A stretch of DNA of 33,938 bases from an uncultured bacterium (GTDB taxonomy: Bacteria; Actinomycetota; Coriobacteriia; Coriobacteriales; Coriobacteriaceae): NCBI GenBank assembly GCA_905215765.1, contig CAJMRP010000004.1, positions 1-33,938 of the forward strand. Reading direction: 5' to 3'. The translations under genes and the position numbers were made by a program. How positions within the stretch are numbered: position 1 is the stretch's first letter; every line of letters begins with the position of its first letter. The notes beneath the pieces are model-generated. The model saw only the letters and a program-made list of their open reading frames with translations, was not told the origin of the DNA and did not search any database. Below are positions 22,943 to 29,656 of this stretch, in pieces.

Positions 22943-23635
22943 CTAAACCGCACATTCCTCGCGTTCGGCATCGAGACGTGCCTTAACGGCATCGGCGGCG
23001 ATGTGATACGAGAAGCCCTTGCCCATCAAAAACCGAACCAGTTTTTCGAATCCGCGCGTCTCTGGAACACGCCGCTTGGCGAGCAGGGCTGACGCACGCG
23101 CCAAATCGTCTTCGACGACAAAATAATCCTCGGGATAACCGGGAATGTCATCGAGCACGACATGACGGCGCTTAAGCTCGGTCTCGATTTTGCGCTGTCC
23201 CCAACCGCGCCGCTTGCGCTCCTCGATAAAGTACGAGCAAAAGCGGTTCTCGTCTAAAAAGTGATACTCGGTGGCGCGCTCGAGGGCGAAATCGATCGCG
23301 GGCTGGTGAAAGCCGTAGCGAGCCAGCTTGTCACGGACCTCACCCGTCGCATGGTCGCGGCGCGATAACATCTCGGTCACCATGGTAAGCGCACATTTAC
23401 GCTCGATGAGCTGCACCGCCTCACGAAAGTTATCCCAATCGCAGGGCAGATCGGGGCGATTTTTGACATACAGGCGCGCGACCCGCACGGGAATCCAAAT
23501 GGACCGCTCAAAACCGCCCTCAAGGTCACAATCGATATGTGCGCAAGGCTTTTTGGACGCATGCCCGCTCGAGAACGAAGAGGCCGCCTTCTTATCGGGA
23601 AAGACGACCGTGGCCTCGGTCACCGTATACGACAT
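22943..23635 (-). CDS. recX: Regulatory protein RecX
   Basis: A 230-residue protein that modulates RecA filaments. RecX helical repeats are visible: MLSRRDHATGEVRDKLARYG, then FLDENRFCSYFIEERKRRGW with GQRKIETELKRR, and a C-terminal LVRFLMGKGFSYHIAADAVK. The first 75 residues before the domain are longer than usual. It follows recA by 11 bases, the classical order, and no ribosome binding site is obvious, suggesting coupling to recA. Confidence 0.93.
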   Translation of the reverse strand: MSYTVTEATVVFPDKKAASSFSSGHASKKPCAHIDCDLEGGFERSIWIPVRVARLYVKNRPDLPCDWDNFREAVQLIERKCALTMVTEMLSRRDHATGEVRDKLARYGFHQPAIDFALERATEYHFLDENRFCSYFIEERKRRGWGQRKIETELKRRHVVLDDIPGYPEDYFVVEDDLARASALLAKRRVPETRGFEKLVRFLMGKGFSYHIAADAVKARLDAEREECAV

Positions 23636-23646
23636 GAGCGTAACCG

Positions 23647-24795
23647 CTACTCGTCGTCATCATCGAGCATGGCGGAACCATCGATGGCGTAAAGCTCGTC
23701 AAACTCCTCAGGCGCAGGCTGATCGGTCAGCTCGACCTCGGACGGAGCATCGTCATCAAACTCAAGTCCACAGGCAAGGCGGACCTTATGCTCAATCTCG
23801 TCGGCGCAATCGGGGTGTTCGCGCAGGAACGCCTTGGCGGCCTCGCGACCATTGCCGAGCTTGTCCTCGCCATAGGCAAACCAGGAGCCCATCTTCTTGC
23901 AGATGCCGCACTCGACAGCCATGTCCAGAATCGAGCCCTCCTTAGAGATGCCCGTACCGTACATGATGTCGAACTCAGCAGAACGGAACGGAGCTGCCAC
24001 CTTGTTCTTAACGACCTTGGCGCGCACGCGGTTACCGATAACCTCGTCCTTAAGCTTAATGCTGTCGATGCGGCGAATGTCGATACGCACCGAAGAGAAG
24101 AACTTAAGGGCGCGGCCGCCCGTCGTGGTTTCGGGATTGCCGAACATGACACCGATCTTCTCACGCAGCTGGTTAATGAAGATGCACGTCGTGTTGGACT
24201 TGGACAGCGAGCCGGCGAGCTTGCGGAGCGCCTGGCTCATCAGGCGAGCCTGAAGACCGACCGTAGTGTCGCCGATTTCTCCCTCGATCTCGGCACGCGG
24301 GGTCAGCGCGGCGACGGAGTCAACGACGATGGCATCGATGGCGCCGGAACGCACGAGCATGTCAACGATCTCGAGCGCCTGCTCACCCGTATCGGGCTGG
24401 GAAATCAGTACCTCGTCGATATCCACGCCGATGCGCGCGGCATACGTGGGATCGAGCGCGTGCTCGGCATCGATAAATGCCACAACGCCACCCATTGCCT
24501 GGGCCTCGGCCAGGATCTCGAGCGAAAGCGTCGTCTTACCGGAGGACTCAGGACCGTAAATCTCGACGATACGGCCGCGCGGCACGCCGCCGATACCCAG
24601 CGCGGCATCGAGTGCCAGAGCACCCGTGGGAATGGCCTCGACCTCGAGCTCGGGACCACCGTCGCCGTACCTCATGATGGAACCCTGGCCGAATTTCTTC
24701 TCAATCTCGGCCTTGGTGGTGGCGATCATCTCATCGCGCTCTTTACCCGTCGTGCGAGCATGAACGGTACGTACGGGACCTGAATTCTTGGCCAT
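23647..24795 (-). CDS. recA: Recombinase RecA
   Basis: A 382-residue DNA strand-exchange ATPase and SOS co-protease. Walker A GPESSGKTT, Walker B IDAIVVDSVAAL, the MSQALRKL segment, INQLREKIGVMFGNPETTTGG (L2 loop), and an acidic C-terminal tail are all present. Start is the ATG at 24795 after GAGGAGGG. A LexA box lies about 40 bases upstream. recX follows directly. Confidence 0.98.
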   Translation of the reverse strand: MAKNSGPVRTVHARTTGKERDEMIATTKAEIEKKFGQGSIMRYGDGGPELEVEAIPTGALALDAALGIGGVPRGRIVEIYGPESSGKTTLSLEILAEAQAMGGVVAFIDAEHALDPTYAARIGVDIDEVLISQPDTGEQALEIVDMLVRSGAIDAIVVDSVAALTPRAEIEGEIGDTTVGLQARLMSQALRKLAGSLSKSNTTCIFINQLREKIGVMFGNPETTTGGRALKFFSSVRIDIRRIDSIKLKDEVIGNRVRAKVVKNKVAAPFRSAEFDIMYGTGISKEGSILDMAVECGICKKMGSWFAYGEDKLGNGREAAKAFLREHPDCADEIEHKVRLACGLEFDDDAPSEVELTDQPAPEEFDELYAIDGSAMLDDDDE

Positions 24796-24833
24796 GAATA
24801 GCCCTCCTCTTAACAACCTGCATCGATAATAAA

Positions 24834-24847
24834 CGAACGGCTGTTCG
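24834..24847. promoter_or_regulatory. LexA (SOS) box of recA
   Basis: CGAACGGCTGTTCG is a perfect match to CGAAC-N4-GTTCG, located 39-52 bases before the recA start. It places recA and probably recX under LexA. Confidence 0.92.
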
Positions 24848-24896
24848 TGGTCAACCGTTCAGGCCAATCATATGCAGGCAGTCTTTCCAAAACCCA

Positions 24897-24935
24897 ACCA
24901 AACGCCGACCAAACACTGACCAAATGCTTGACCAC
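24897..24935. repeat. Tandem ACCAAA-type repeats upstream of recA
   Basis: ACCAAAC (24897-24903), ACCAAAC (24908-24914), ACCAAAT (24919-24925) and GACCAC (24930-24935) recur every 11-12 bases, about one helical turn. They lie 50-90 bases beyond the SOS box, where an activator could act on recA. Confidence 0.5.
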
Positions 24936-25021
24936 AAAGGAACAAATAAGAGCAAGGAAGGCAAGAATACGTCTACAACCAGCGCAAACGCCAAATGAGC
25001 CTAAAGTCCCTATCTCCACAA

Positions 25022-25045
25022 TTAAGGGGCCCAGAGGCCCCTTAA
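25022..25045 (-). terminator. Hairpin after cinA
   Basis: TTAAGGGGCC (25022-25031) and GGCCCCTTAA (25036-25045) form a perfect 10-bp stem with a CAGA loop, eight bases past the cinA stop. The following T tract is weak. Confidence 0.65.
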
Positions 25046-25052
25046 AACACGT

Positions 25053-25583
25053 CTATTCCATAGAGTTGAGCACAAGGGCAATGCGTCCCAATGCCTCCGC
25101 GACCGCATGGGCACGAACACACGAACGGTCGCCCTCATAGTGGCAGCGCACAGAGTCCACGACTGGCACGCCCCCATCGGCGGAACGATACGCCCAGCCA
25201 ATATAGAAAGTGCCAGCCGGATCGTCCTCAGTGCCACCGCCGGGGCCGGCATAACCCGTTGCGCTCACTGCAATATCGCTCTGGTACAGCTCCAGCGAAC
25301 CCACCGCCATCTCGCGCGCGGTCTGATGCGACACCGCGGTATAGCGGTCGAGCGTCTCCTGCTCAACACCAAGAACGCGATGCTTAATCTCATCGCAATA
25401 GGTCACCGCACCGCCAAGCAGCACCGCCGAGGCGCCCGGGATATCCGCAATCGTCGAGGCGATCATACCCGCCGTCAGCGACTCAGCCGTCGAAACCGTC
25501 ACGCCCCGAGCGCTCGCGCGCTCGACAATTTCGCGCGCCAGCTCCTCGTTATGTGCGGAAATCTGCTCAAAAGAGTCCGTCAT
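25053..25583 (-). CDS. cinA: CinA C-terminal family protein (nicotinamide-nucleotide amidase)
   Basis: A 176-residue stand-alone CinA C-terminal/PncC-type amidohydrolase, deamidating NMN to nicotinate mononucleotide in pyridine salvage. Diagnostic: STAESLTAGMIASTIADIPGAS, GGAVTYCDEIKHRVLGV, SHQTAREMA, and SATGYAGPGGGTEDDPAGTFYIG. The N-terminal molybdopterin-binding half of long CinA proteins is absent, which is normal for the short form. The ATG at 25583 is used; a GTG two codons earlier (25589) has a better placed AGG and is a real alternative. It lies between pgsA and recA, a common order. Confidence 0.92.
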   Translation of the reverse strand: MTDSFEQISAHNEELAREIVERASARGVTVSTAESLTAGMIASTIADIPGASAVLLGGAVTYCDEIKHRVLGVEQETLDRYTAVSHQTAREMAVGSLELYQSDIAVSATGYAGPGGGTEDDPAGTFYIGWAYRSADGGVPVVDSVRCHYEGDRSCVRAHAVAEALGRIALVLNSME

Positions 25584-25595
25584 ACCCACCAGGAC

Positions 25596-26234
25596 CTAGA
25601 CCGAAAAGACGATCTTGCGGCAGTTCCAGAAGTACTGGGCGCCCGAGATAACGGTCAGGACAACGGCAACGGCGTACAGGAAGCGCGACACCGAGTAGAT
25701 GCCGAGCGTCAGCGCCACCGGGCCAAGGTGCAAGCCGGCCATAGCAAAAACGCACAGGTAACCGCAGATGGAGACCATCGTGGTTGCCGTCTTGTACTTG
25801 CCGAGCTTATCGGCCGCAACGACCACGCCAGCCGCACTCGCGACCATGCGTAGGGCGCTCACCAGCAGCTCGCGGAACAGGATAATGAACACGGACCACA
25901 CGGTCACCGCGCCAAAATCCAAGAACAGCAGCAGGGCCGAGAACACGAGCAGCTTATCGGCGATGGGATCCAAGAACTTACCGAAATCAGTGATCTCGTT
26001 GCGGGAGCGCGCCAGATAACCGTCGACCTTATCGGTGCACGACAGGATCACATACAGAATGAAGGCAGCGGCGGCGAGCGGGCCGTCGAAGGTGCTCCAA
26101 TCCGTACCGGCAACACTCGTGTGAGACAGGGCCGAGACGATCATGAACACCGGGATAAAGACGATGCGAACGCACGTCACGATGTTGGCGGGCGTCCAGA
26201 CACTCGTCAGTTCCTTATTGCTCTCGTTAGCCAC
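25596..26234 (-). CDS. pgsA: CDP-diacylglycerol-glycerol-3-phosphate 3-phosphatidyltransferase
   Basis: A 212-residue multi-span membrane enzyme making phosphatidylglycerol phosphate. Signature: DGYLARSRNEITDFGKFLDPIADK, the full D-G-x2-A-R-x8-G-x3-D-x3-D motif. N-terminal TPANIVTCVRIVFIPVF is typical of PgsA. The start is a GTG with GGAG six bases upstream, nine bases after rimO. The rimO-pgsA-cinA-recA order is common in Gram-positives, which favours this copy over the one at 4627 as the housekeeping PgsA. Confidence 0.93.
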   Translation of the reverse strand: MANESNKELTSVWTPANIVTCVRIVFIPVFMIVSALSHTSVAGTDWSTFDGPLAAAAFILYVILSCTDKVDGYLARSRNEITDFGKFLDPIADKLLVFSALLLFLDFGAVTVWSVFIILFRELLVSALRMVASAAGVVVAADKLGKYKTATTMVSICGYLCVFAMAGLHLGPVALTLGIYSVSRFLYAVAVVLTVISGAQYFWNCRKIVFSV

Positions 26235-26243
26235 GACGCTCTC

Positions 26244-27593
26244 CTACTCCACAACATGACCGATAAGCTCATAGCAGAAGCTATCGGTAAACTCGACGGT
26301 CAGAATATCGCCCACGGACGCCTCGCTGGCGTCCAGATGCACCGCACCATCGGAATCGGGCGCCTGGAACCAGGCATGGCCGATCAGCTCGGCGCCATCC
26401 TCGGTCTCTTCGATGCCGTCGACGATTACCTGGGCGCGCTCGCCCACATGGGCGGCGGTGGCGGCAAAACCGAGCGACTCGGCCAGGTCCATGGCCTCCT
26501 GGGCGCGCTCGAGCTTAACCTCCTCATCGACCTGGCCCTCCATCTTGGCGGCCAGGCTACCTTCCTCACGCGAGTAGGCAAAGACACTCGTGTAGTCAAA
26601 GCCGACGGTGTCCATAAAGTCGATAAGGTCGCGGAACTCGTCGTCGGTCTCGGTCGGGAAGCCGACCATGGCCGTGGAACGAATCACGATGCCGGGGATG
26701 CGCTCACGAAGGTCGCGGAACAGATCCTCGAGCTCCTGGCGCGAACCAGAGCGACGCATGGCCTTGAGAATGCGCGCGTCGCAGTGCTGCACGGGGATAT
26801 CGATATAGGGCAGCACCTCGGGCGTATCGCGAATCGTCTCGATGAGTTCGTCAGTCATGCCCTCGGGCTGCAGATAGAGCACGCGGACCCAGACGTTGTG
26901 CGGGCGCACGGCCTCGGCGACGGCACGCAGCAGCTGCGCCAGATTGCGCGGCGAGCCATCGGCGACGTCCTCGTCGGCAAAGTCGGTACCCCAGATGCCC
27001 GTGTCCTGGCCGATCAGCACGATCTCGCGCACACCGCCGGCAACCAGGTCGCGCACCTCGGAGATGATGCTCTCGGCATTGCGCGAATGATAGCGGCCGC
27101 GGATGTAGGGAATCATGCAGAAGCTGCAGAAGCGGTTGCAGCCATCGGAAATCTTGACGTAGGCGACAGCACCCTCGACGGTACGTTTGACCTGCGGGAT
27201 ATAGGCTGCAATCTCACGCTCGACACCCAGCACGCCATCGATGACCGCCACGATGCCGTCTTCCTCGTCGGCCTTCACAAAGGCAGCGACCTCGGGCAAC
27301 TCGTCAGGCAGGTCATCGCCATAGCGCGACGGCACGCAGCCGCACATGACGATGGGGCAAGAACGAACGCCGTCCTGAACCTCGTTGGCGAGCTCGAGCG
27401 TGGTCTCGATGCTCTCGGACGTTGCGGAGGCGAGGAACGAGCAAGTATTGACGATGGCGATATCGGCATCCTGCGGGTCGAATGCCTCCTCGTAGCCCGC
27501 GGCGGTCAAAAGAGAACGCATGCGGTCGGTGTCAACCTCGTTCTTAGCGCACCCGAGGGTGATGTAGAGCACGGAGCCCAACGGTGTATCCAT
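26244..27593 (-). CDS. rimO: Ribosomal protein uS12 methylthiotransferase
   Basis: A 449-residue radical-SAM enzyme adding a methylthio group to an Asp of ribosomal protein S12. N-terminal cluster cysteines are C15 (LGCAKNEVDTD), C51 and one of C84/C86. The radical-SAM triad is C152-x3-C156-x2-C159 in GCNRFCSFCMIPYIRGRYHSR. A C-terminal TRAM domain follows. LGCAKNEVD and the RGRYHSR extension mark it as RimO rather than MiaB, which is at 18240. The nearest AAAGGA is 13 bases from the ATG, a loose fit. Confidence 0.95.
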   Translation of the reverse strand: MDTPLGSVLYITLGCAKNEVDTDRMRSLLTAAGYEEAFDPQDADIAIVNTCSFLASATSESIETTLELANEVQDGVRSCPIVMCGCVPSRYGDDLPDELPEVAAFVKADEEDGIVAVIDGVLGVEREIAAYIPQVKRTVEGAVAYVKISDGCNRFCSFCMIPYIRGRYHSRNAESIISEVRDLVAGGVREIVLIGQDTGIWGTDFADEDVADGSPRNLAQLLRAVAEAVRPHNVWVRVLYLQPEGMTDELIETIRDTPEVLPYIDIPVQHCDARILKAMRRSGSRQELEDLFRDLRERIPGIVIRSTAMVGFPTETDDEFRDLIDFMDTVGFDYTSVFAYSREEGSLAAKMEGQVDEEVKLERAQEAMDLAESLGFAATAAHVGERAQVIVDGIEETEDGAELIGHAWFQAPDSDGAVHLDASEASVGDILTVEFTDSFCYELIGHVVE

Positions 27594-27620
27594 GTTGGAG
27601 AGCAGTCCTTTCGATTGATA

Positions 27621-28118
27621 TTAGCGGTAGTTGGTGAACTGCAGCGGCTGACCGTAGTCCTGGTCGCGCAGGAACTGGATCACTGTCTGCAACGCGTCCT
27701 TCGAAGCAGAGGAAACACGCAGCTTGTCGGCCTCGATGGTCACCTTGACCTTGAGCTTTTGGTCCTTGATGTCCTTGTTGATCTTCTTGGCGGTCGCCTG
27801 GTCGATGCCCTCGACGATATGGCCGAGCACGCGCACGGTGCCGCCCGATGCCGCCTGCGGAGCATCCCACGAGACAGCCTTGAGGTCGATGCCGCGCTTG
27901 ATGAGCTTGGAGCTCAGCACGTCGACAATCTGTTTGGAGACAAAGTCGGCCGGGGCGTTGATCGTAAAGAGCCTGTCGCCCTTCGAAAACTCGATCGTGG
28001 CGCCGGAATCCTTAAGGTCATAGCGCTGGGAAATCTCGCGCGTGGTCTGCTGGAAGGCGTTGTCGACCTCTTGCATGTTGACCTCGGACACGACGTCGAA
28101 GCTGGAATCTTTAGCCAT
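27621..28118 (-). CDS. yajQ: YajQ family nucleotide-binding protein
   Basis: A 165-residue cytosolic protein of the YajQ/DUF520 family: SSFDVVSEVNMQEVDNAFQQ at the N terminus, ISQRYDLKDSGATIEF, and C-terminal LRVSSASKDALQTVIQFLRD. Members bind nucleotides, and one Xanthomonas protein binds cyclic di-GMP, but the general role is unclear. GAAAGGA precedes the ATG. It lies between the rodZ-like gene and rimO with short gaps, probably in one transcript. Confidence 0.94.
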   Translation of the reverse strand: MAKDSSFDVVSEVNMQEVDNAFQQTTREISQRYDLKDSGATIEFSKGDRLFTINAPADFVSKQIVDVLSSKLIKRGIDLKAVSWDAPQAASGGTVRVLGHIVEGIDQATAKKINKDIKDQKLKVKVTIEADKLRVSSASKDALQTVIQFLRDQDYGQPLQFTNYR

Positions 28119-28144
28119 GATGTTTCCTTTCGCGTACGAGCGGC

Positions 28145-29656
28145 CTAGTAGCTATCGTACGAATTGTCGGTAGAATCGGTGGGTGTCTGACCGTCAGTTG
28201 CGGTATCGGCGCCATCCGTGGACTGGGCATCGGTACCGTCGGTGGTATCGGTACCATCGGTGGTGTCGGTACCATCAGAACTTTCACCATTCTCGGAATC
28301 AGACGTCTCCTTCTTGGGAACGGTGATCGTCACACGCGCCACGCCCGAGGTCTTGGTATCGTAACGAACCTTTTCACCGTTCTTGGTAACGGTGACATCG
28401 GAAGGCTTGGACGTGGTGATCTCGATCGAAGACTCGGGCGTGTACTCCTGCTCAAAGGGGCCAGTCGCCTGGGCGCCATAGACCGACTTGCCGTCAACCT
28501 TGACCTCAATCCACGCGGTCTTTCCCTTGGCAACGGAGACTTTGACCTTCGTGACCTCGTTCTCTTCCTTCTTGGCCGTCGTCTTGGTGGCGTCCGAATC
28601 AGTCGACTCATCCGTCGCCTCATCGGTGTCTTCATCCTCGTCGACCGTTTCGGACTTCTTAGAAGACTTCTTGGTCGTCGTCTTGGTAGCAGCGGGCGTC
28701 TCGGGCGTGGTCTCGGGCGTCGAAGATGCGCAGCCGCGCAGAAGCACCACGATGAGCACAATCAGCAGCAACACCACGGCACCGATGCCGGCGTAGACGA
28801 TACGCGGATCGAGCCCGTTGTTTTGAGGAGTACGGGATCCGCCGCGTCCACGACCGGAACTGTTGCGGCCGCCTCCCCGAGGCATACGACCGCGATTGCT
28901 ATCGGAACGGCCGCGATAGCCGCCCTGGCCCTGAAGGCTGCGCTGACCCGAGCGGGGCGCAAGCTCACCGCGGCCTTGATAGCCACGCTGGCCCGAACGC
29001 GAAGCCGAAGAGCGCTGGCTATACGGCTGTGATTGAGAGCGAAGACGCGGCGTCACCTGCGTGGTATCGGTATCCGCATAGCCACCGCGAGAGCGTCCCA
29101 TAGAGGCACCACGGTAACCGCGATCGGAATAGCCGCCGTCGCCATAGCCGACACGAGGGTCACGCGCCACACCGCGGGCAGCGGGAAGTGCACGGTCCTC
29201 GGGCATCGGCGTACTGCGGAACCGGTCACGCTGCGAGCGAATCTCCTCGCCCGAACCCGTCTCGGTAATATAACCGGCCTGCTGAGGACGCTGTCCATAG
29301 CGGGTCGAACGACCGCCCTGAACCATCAGGAAGCGCCCGTTATCGACCGAGGAGCGCGAATTGACGTAGCCGGCGGCGTCCTGAAAACGACCGCCCTGCT
29401 GGGACGTCTCGCGTTCGTATGCCATCAGGTCGTCAAAGTAGGCATTAACGACCTCGCGCGGATTGAGGCCCAAAAAGCGAGCATAGCTCGAAATCATGCC
29501 CTGCGCATAGCCGCGCGGCGGCATCGAAGCAAAGTTACCGGTCTCGAAAAACTCGATGATCTGCGGCCTGATTTTGATGGTGTTGGCGACCTGCTGAATG
29601 GAAAGGCCCATTCGGCGACGCTGCTCGAGCAGCATGTCACCAAAGCGTGCAGCCAT
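28145..29656 (-). CDS. RodZ-like helix-turn-helix membrane protein with RG-rich linker
   Basis: A 503-residue bitopic protein. Residues 7-70 form the RodZ-type helix-turn-helix (MLLEQRRRMGLSIQQVANTI, YAQGMISSYARFLGLNP). Residues 113-278 are Arg/Gly/Ser/Tyr/Gln-rich with RGG- and GYRG-type repeats. A span follows at 287-307, then an acidic Thr/Glu/Lys stretch, a RodZ C-terminal DUF4115 domain (about 370-445), and a Ser/Thr/Asp/Gly tail encoded by 18-bp DNA repeats (28231-28278). RodZ links MreB to the cell wall in rods. The long RG-rich linker is unusual. The start overlaps the ftsK stop (TGATG). Confidence 0.87.
   Translation of the reverse strand: MAARFGDMLLEQRRRMGLSIQQVANTIKIRPQIIEFFETGNFASMPPRGYAQGMISSYARFLGLNPREVVNAYFDDLMAYERETSQQGGRFQDAAGYVNSRSSVDNGRFLMVQGGRSTRYGQRPQQAGYITETGSGEEIRSQRDRFRSTPMPEDRALPAARGVARDPRVGYGDGGYSDRGYRGASMGRSRGGYADTDTTQVTPRLRSQSQPYSQRSSASRSGQRGYQGRGELAPRSGQRSLQGQGGYRGRSDSNRGRMPRGGGRNSSGRGRGGSRTPQNNGLDPRIVYAGIGAVVLLLIVLIVVLLRGCASSTPETTPETPAATKTTTKKSSKKSETVDEDEDTDEATDESTDSDATKTTAKKEENEVTKVKVSVAKGKTAWIEVKVDGKSVYGAQATGPFEQEYTPESSIEITTSKPSDVTVTKNGEKVRYDTKTSGVARVTITVPKKETSDSENGESSDGTDTTDGTDTTDGTDAQSTDGADTATDGQTPTDSTDNSYDSY
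28231..28278 (-). repeat. 18-bp tandem repeat inside the RodZ-like gene
   Basis: CGGTACCRTCGGTGGTRT is repeated 2.5 times at an 18-base period, encoding repeated DGTDTT. It may vary in copy number between strains. Confidence 0.7.

Noticed and set aside
26121..28148. 675-residue plus-strand frame opposite rimO and yajQ
   Set aside because: It spans two recognised genes on the other strand and has shadow composition (His, Asp, Gly, Val).
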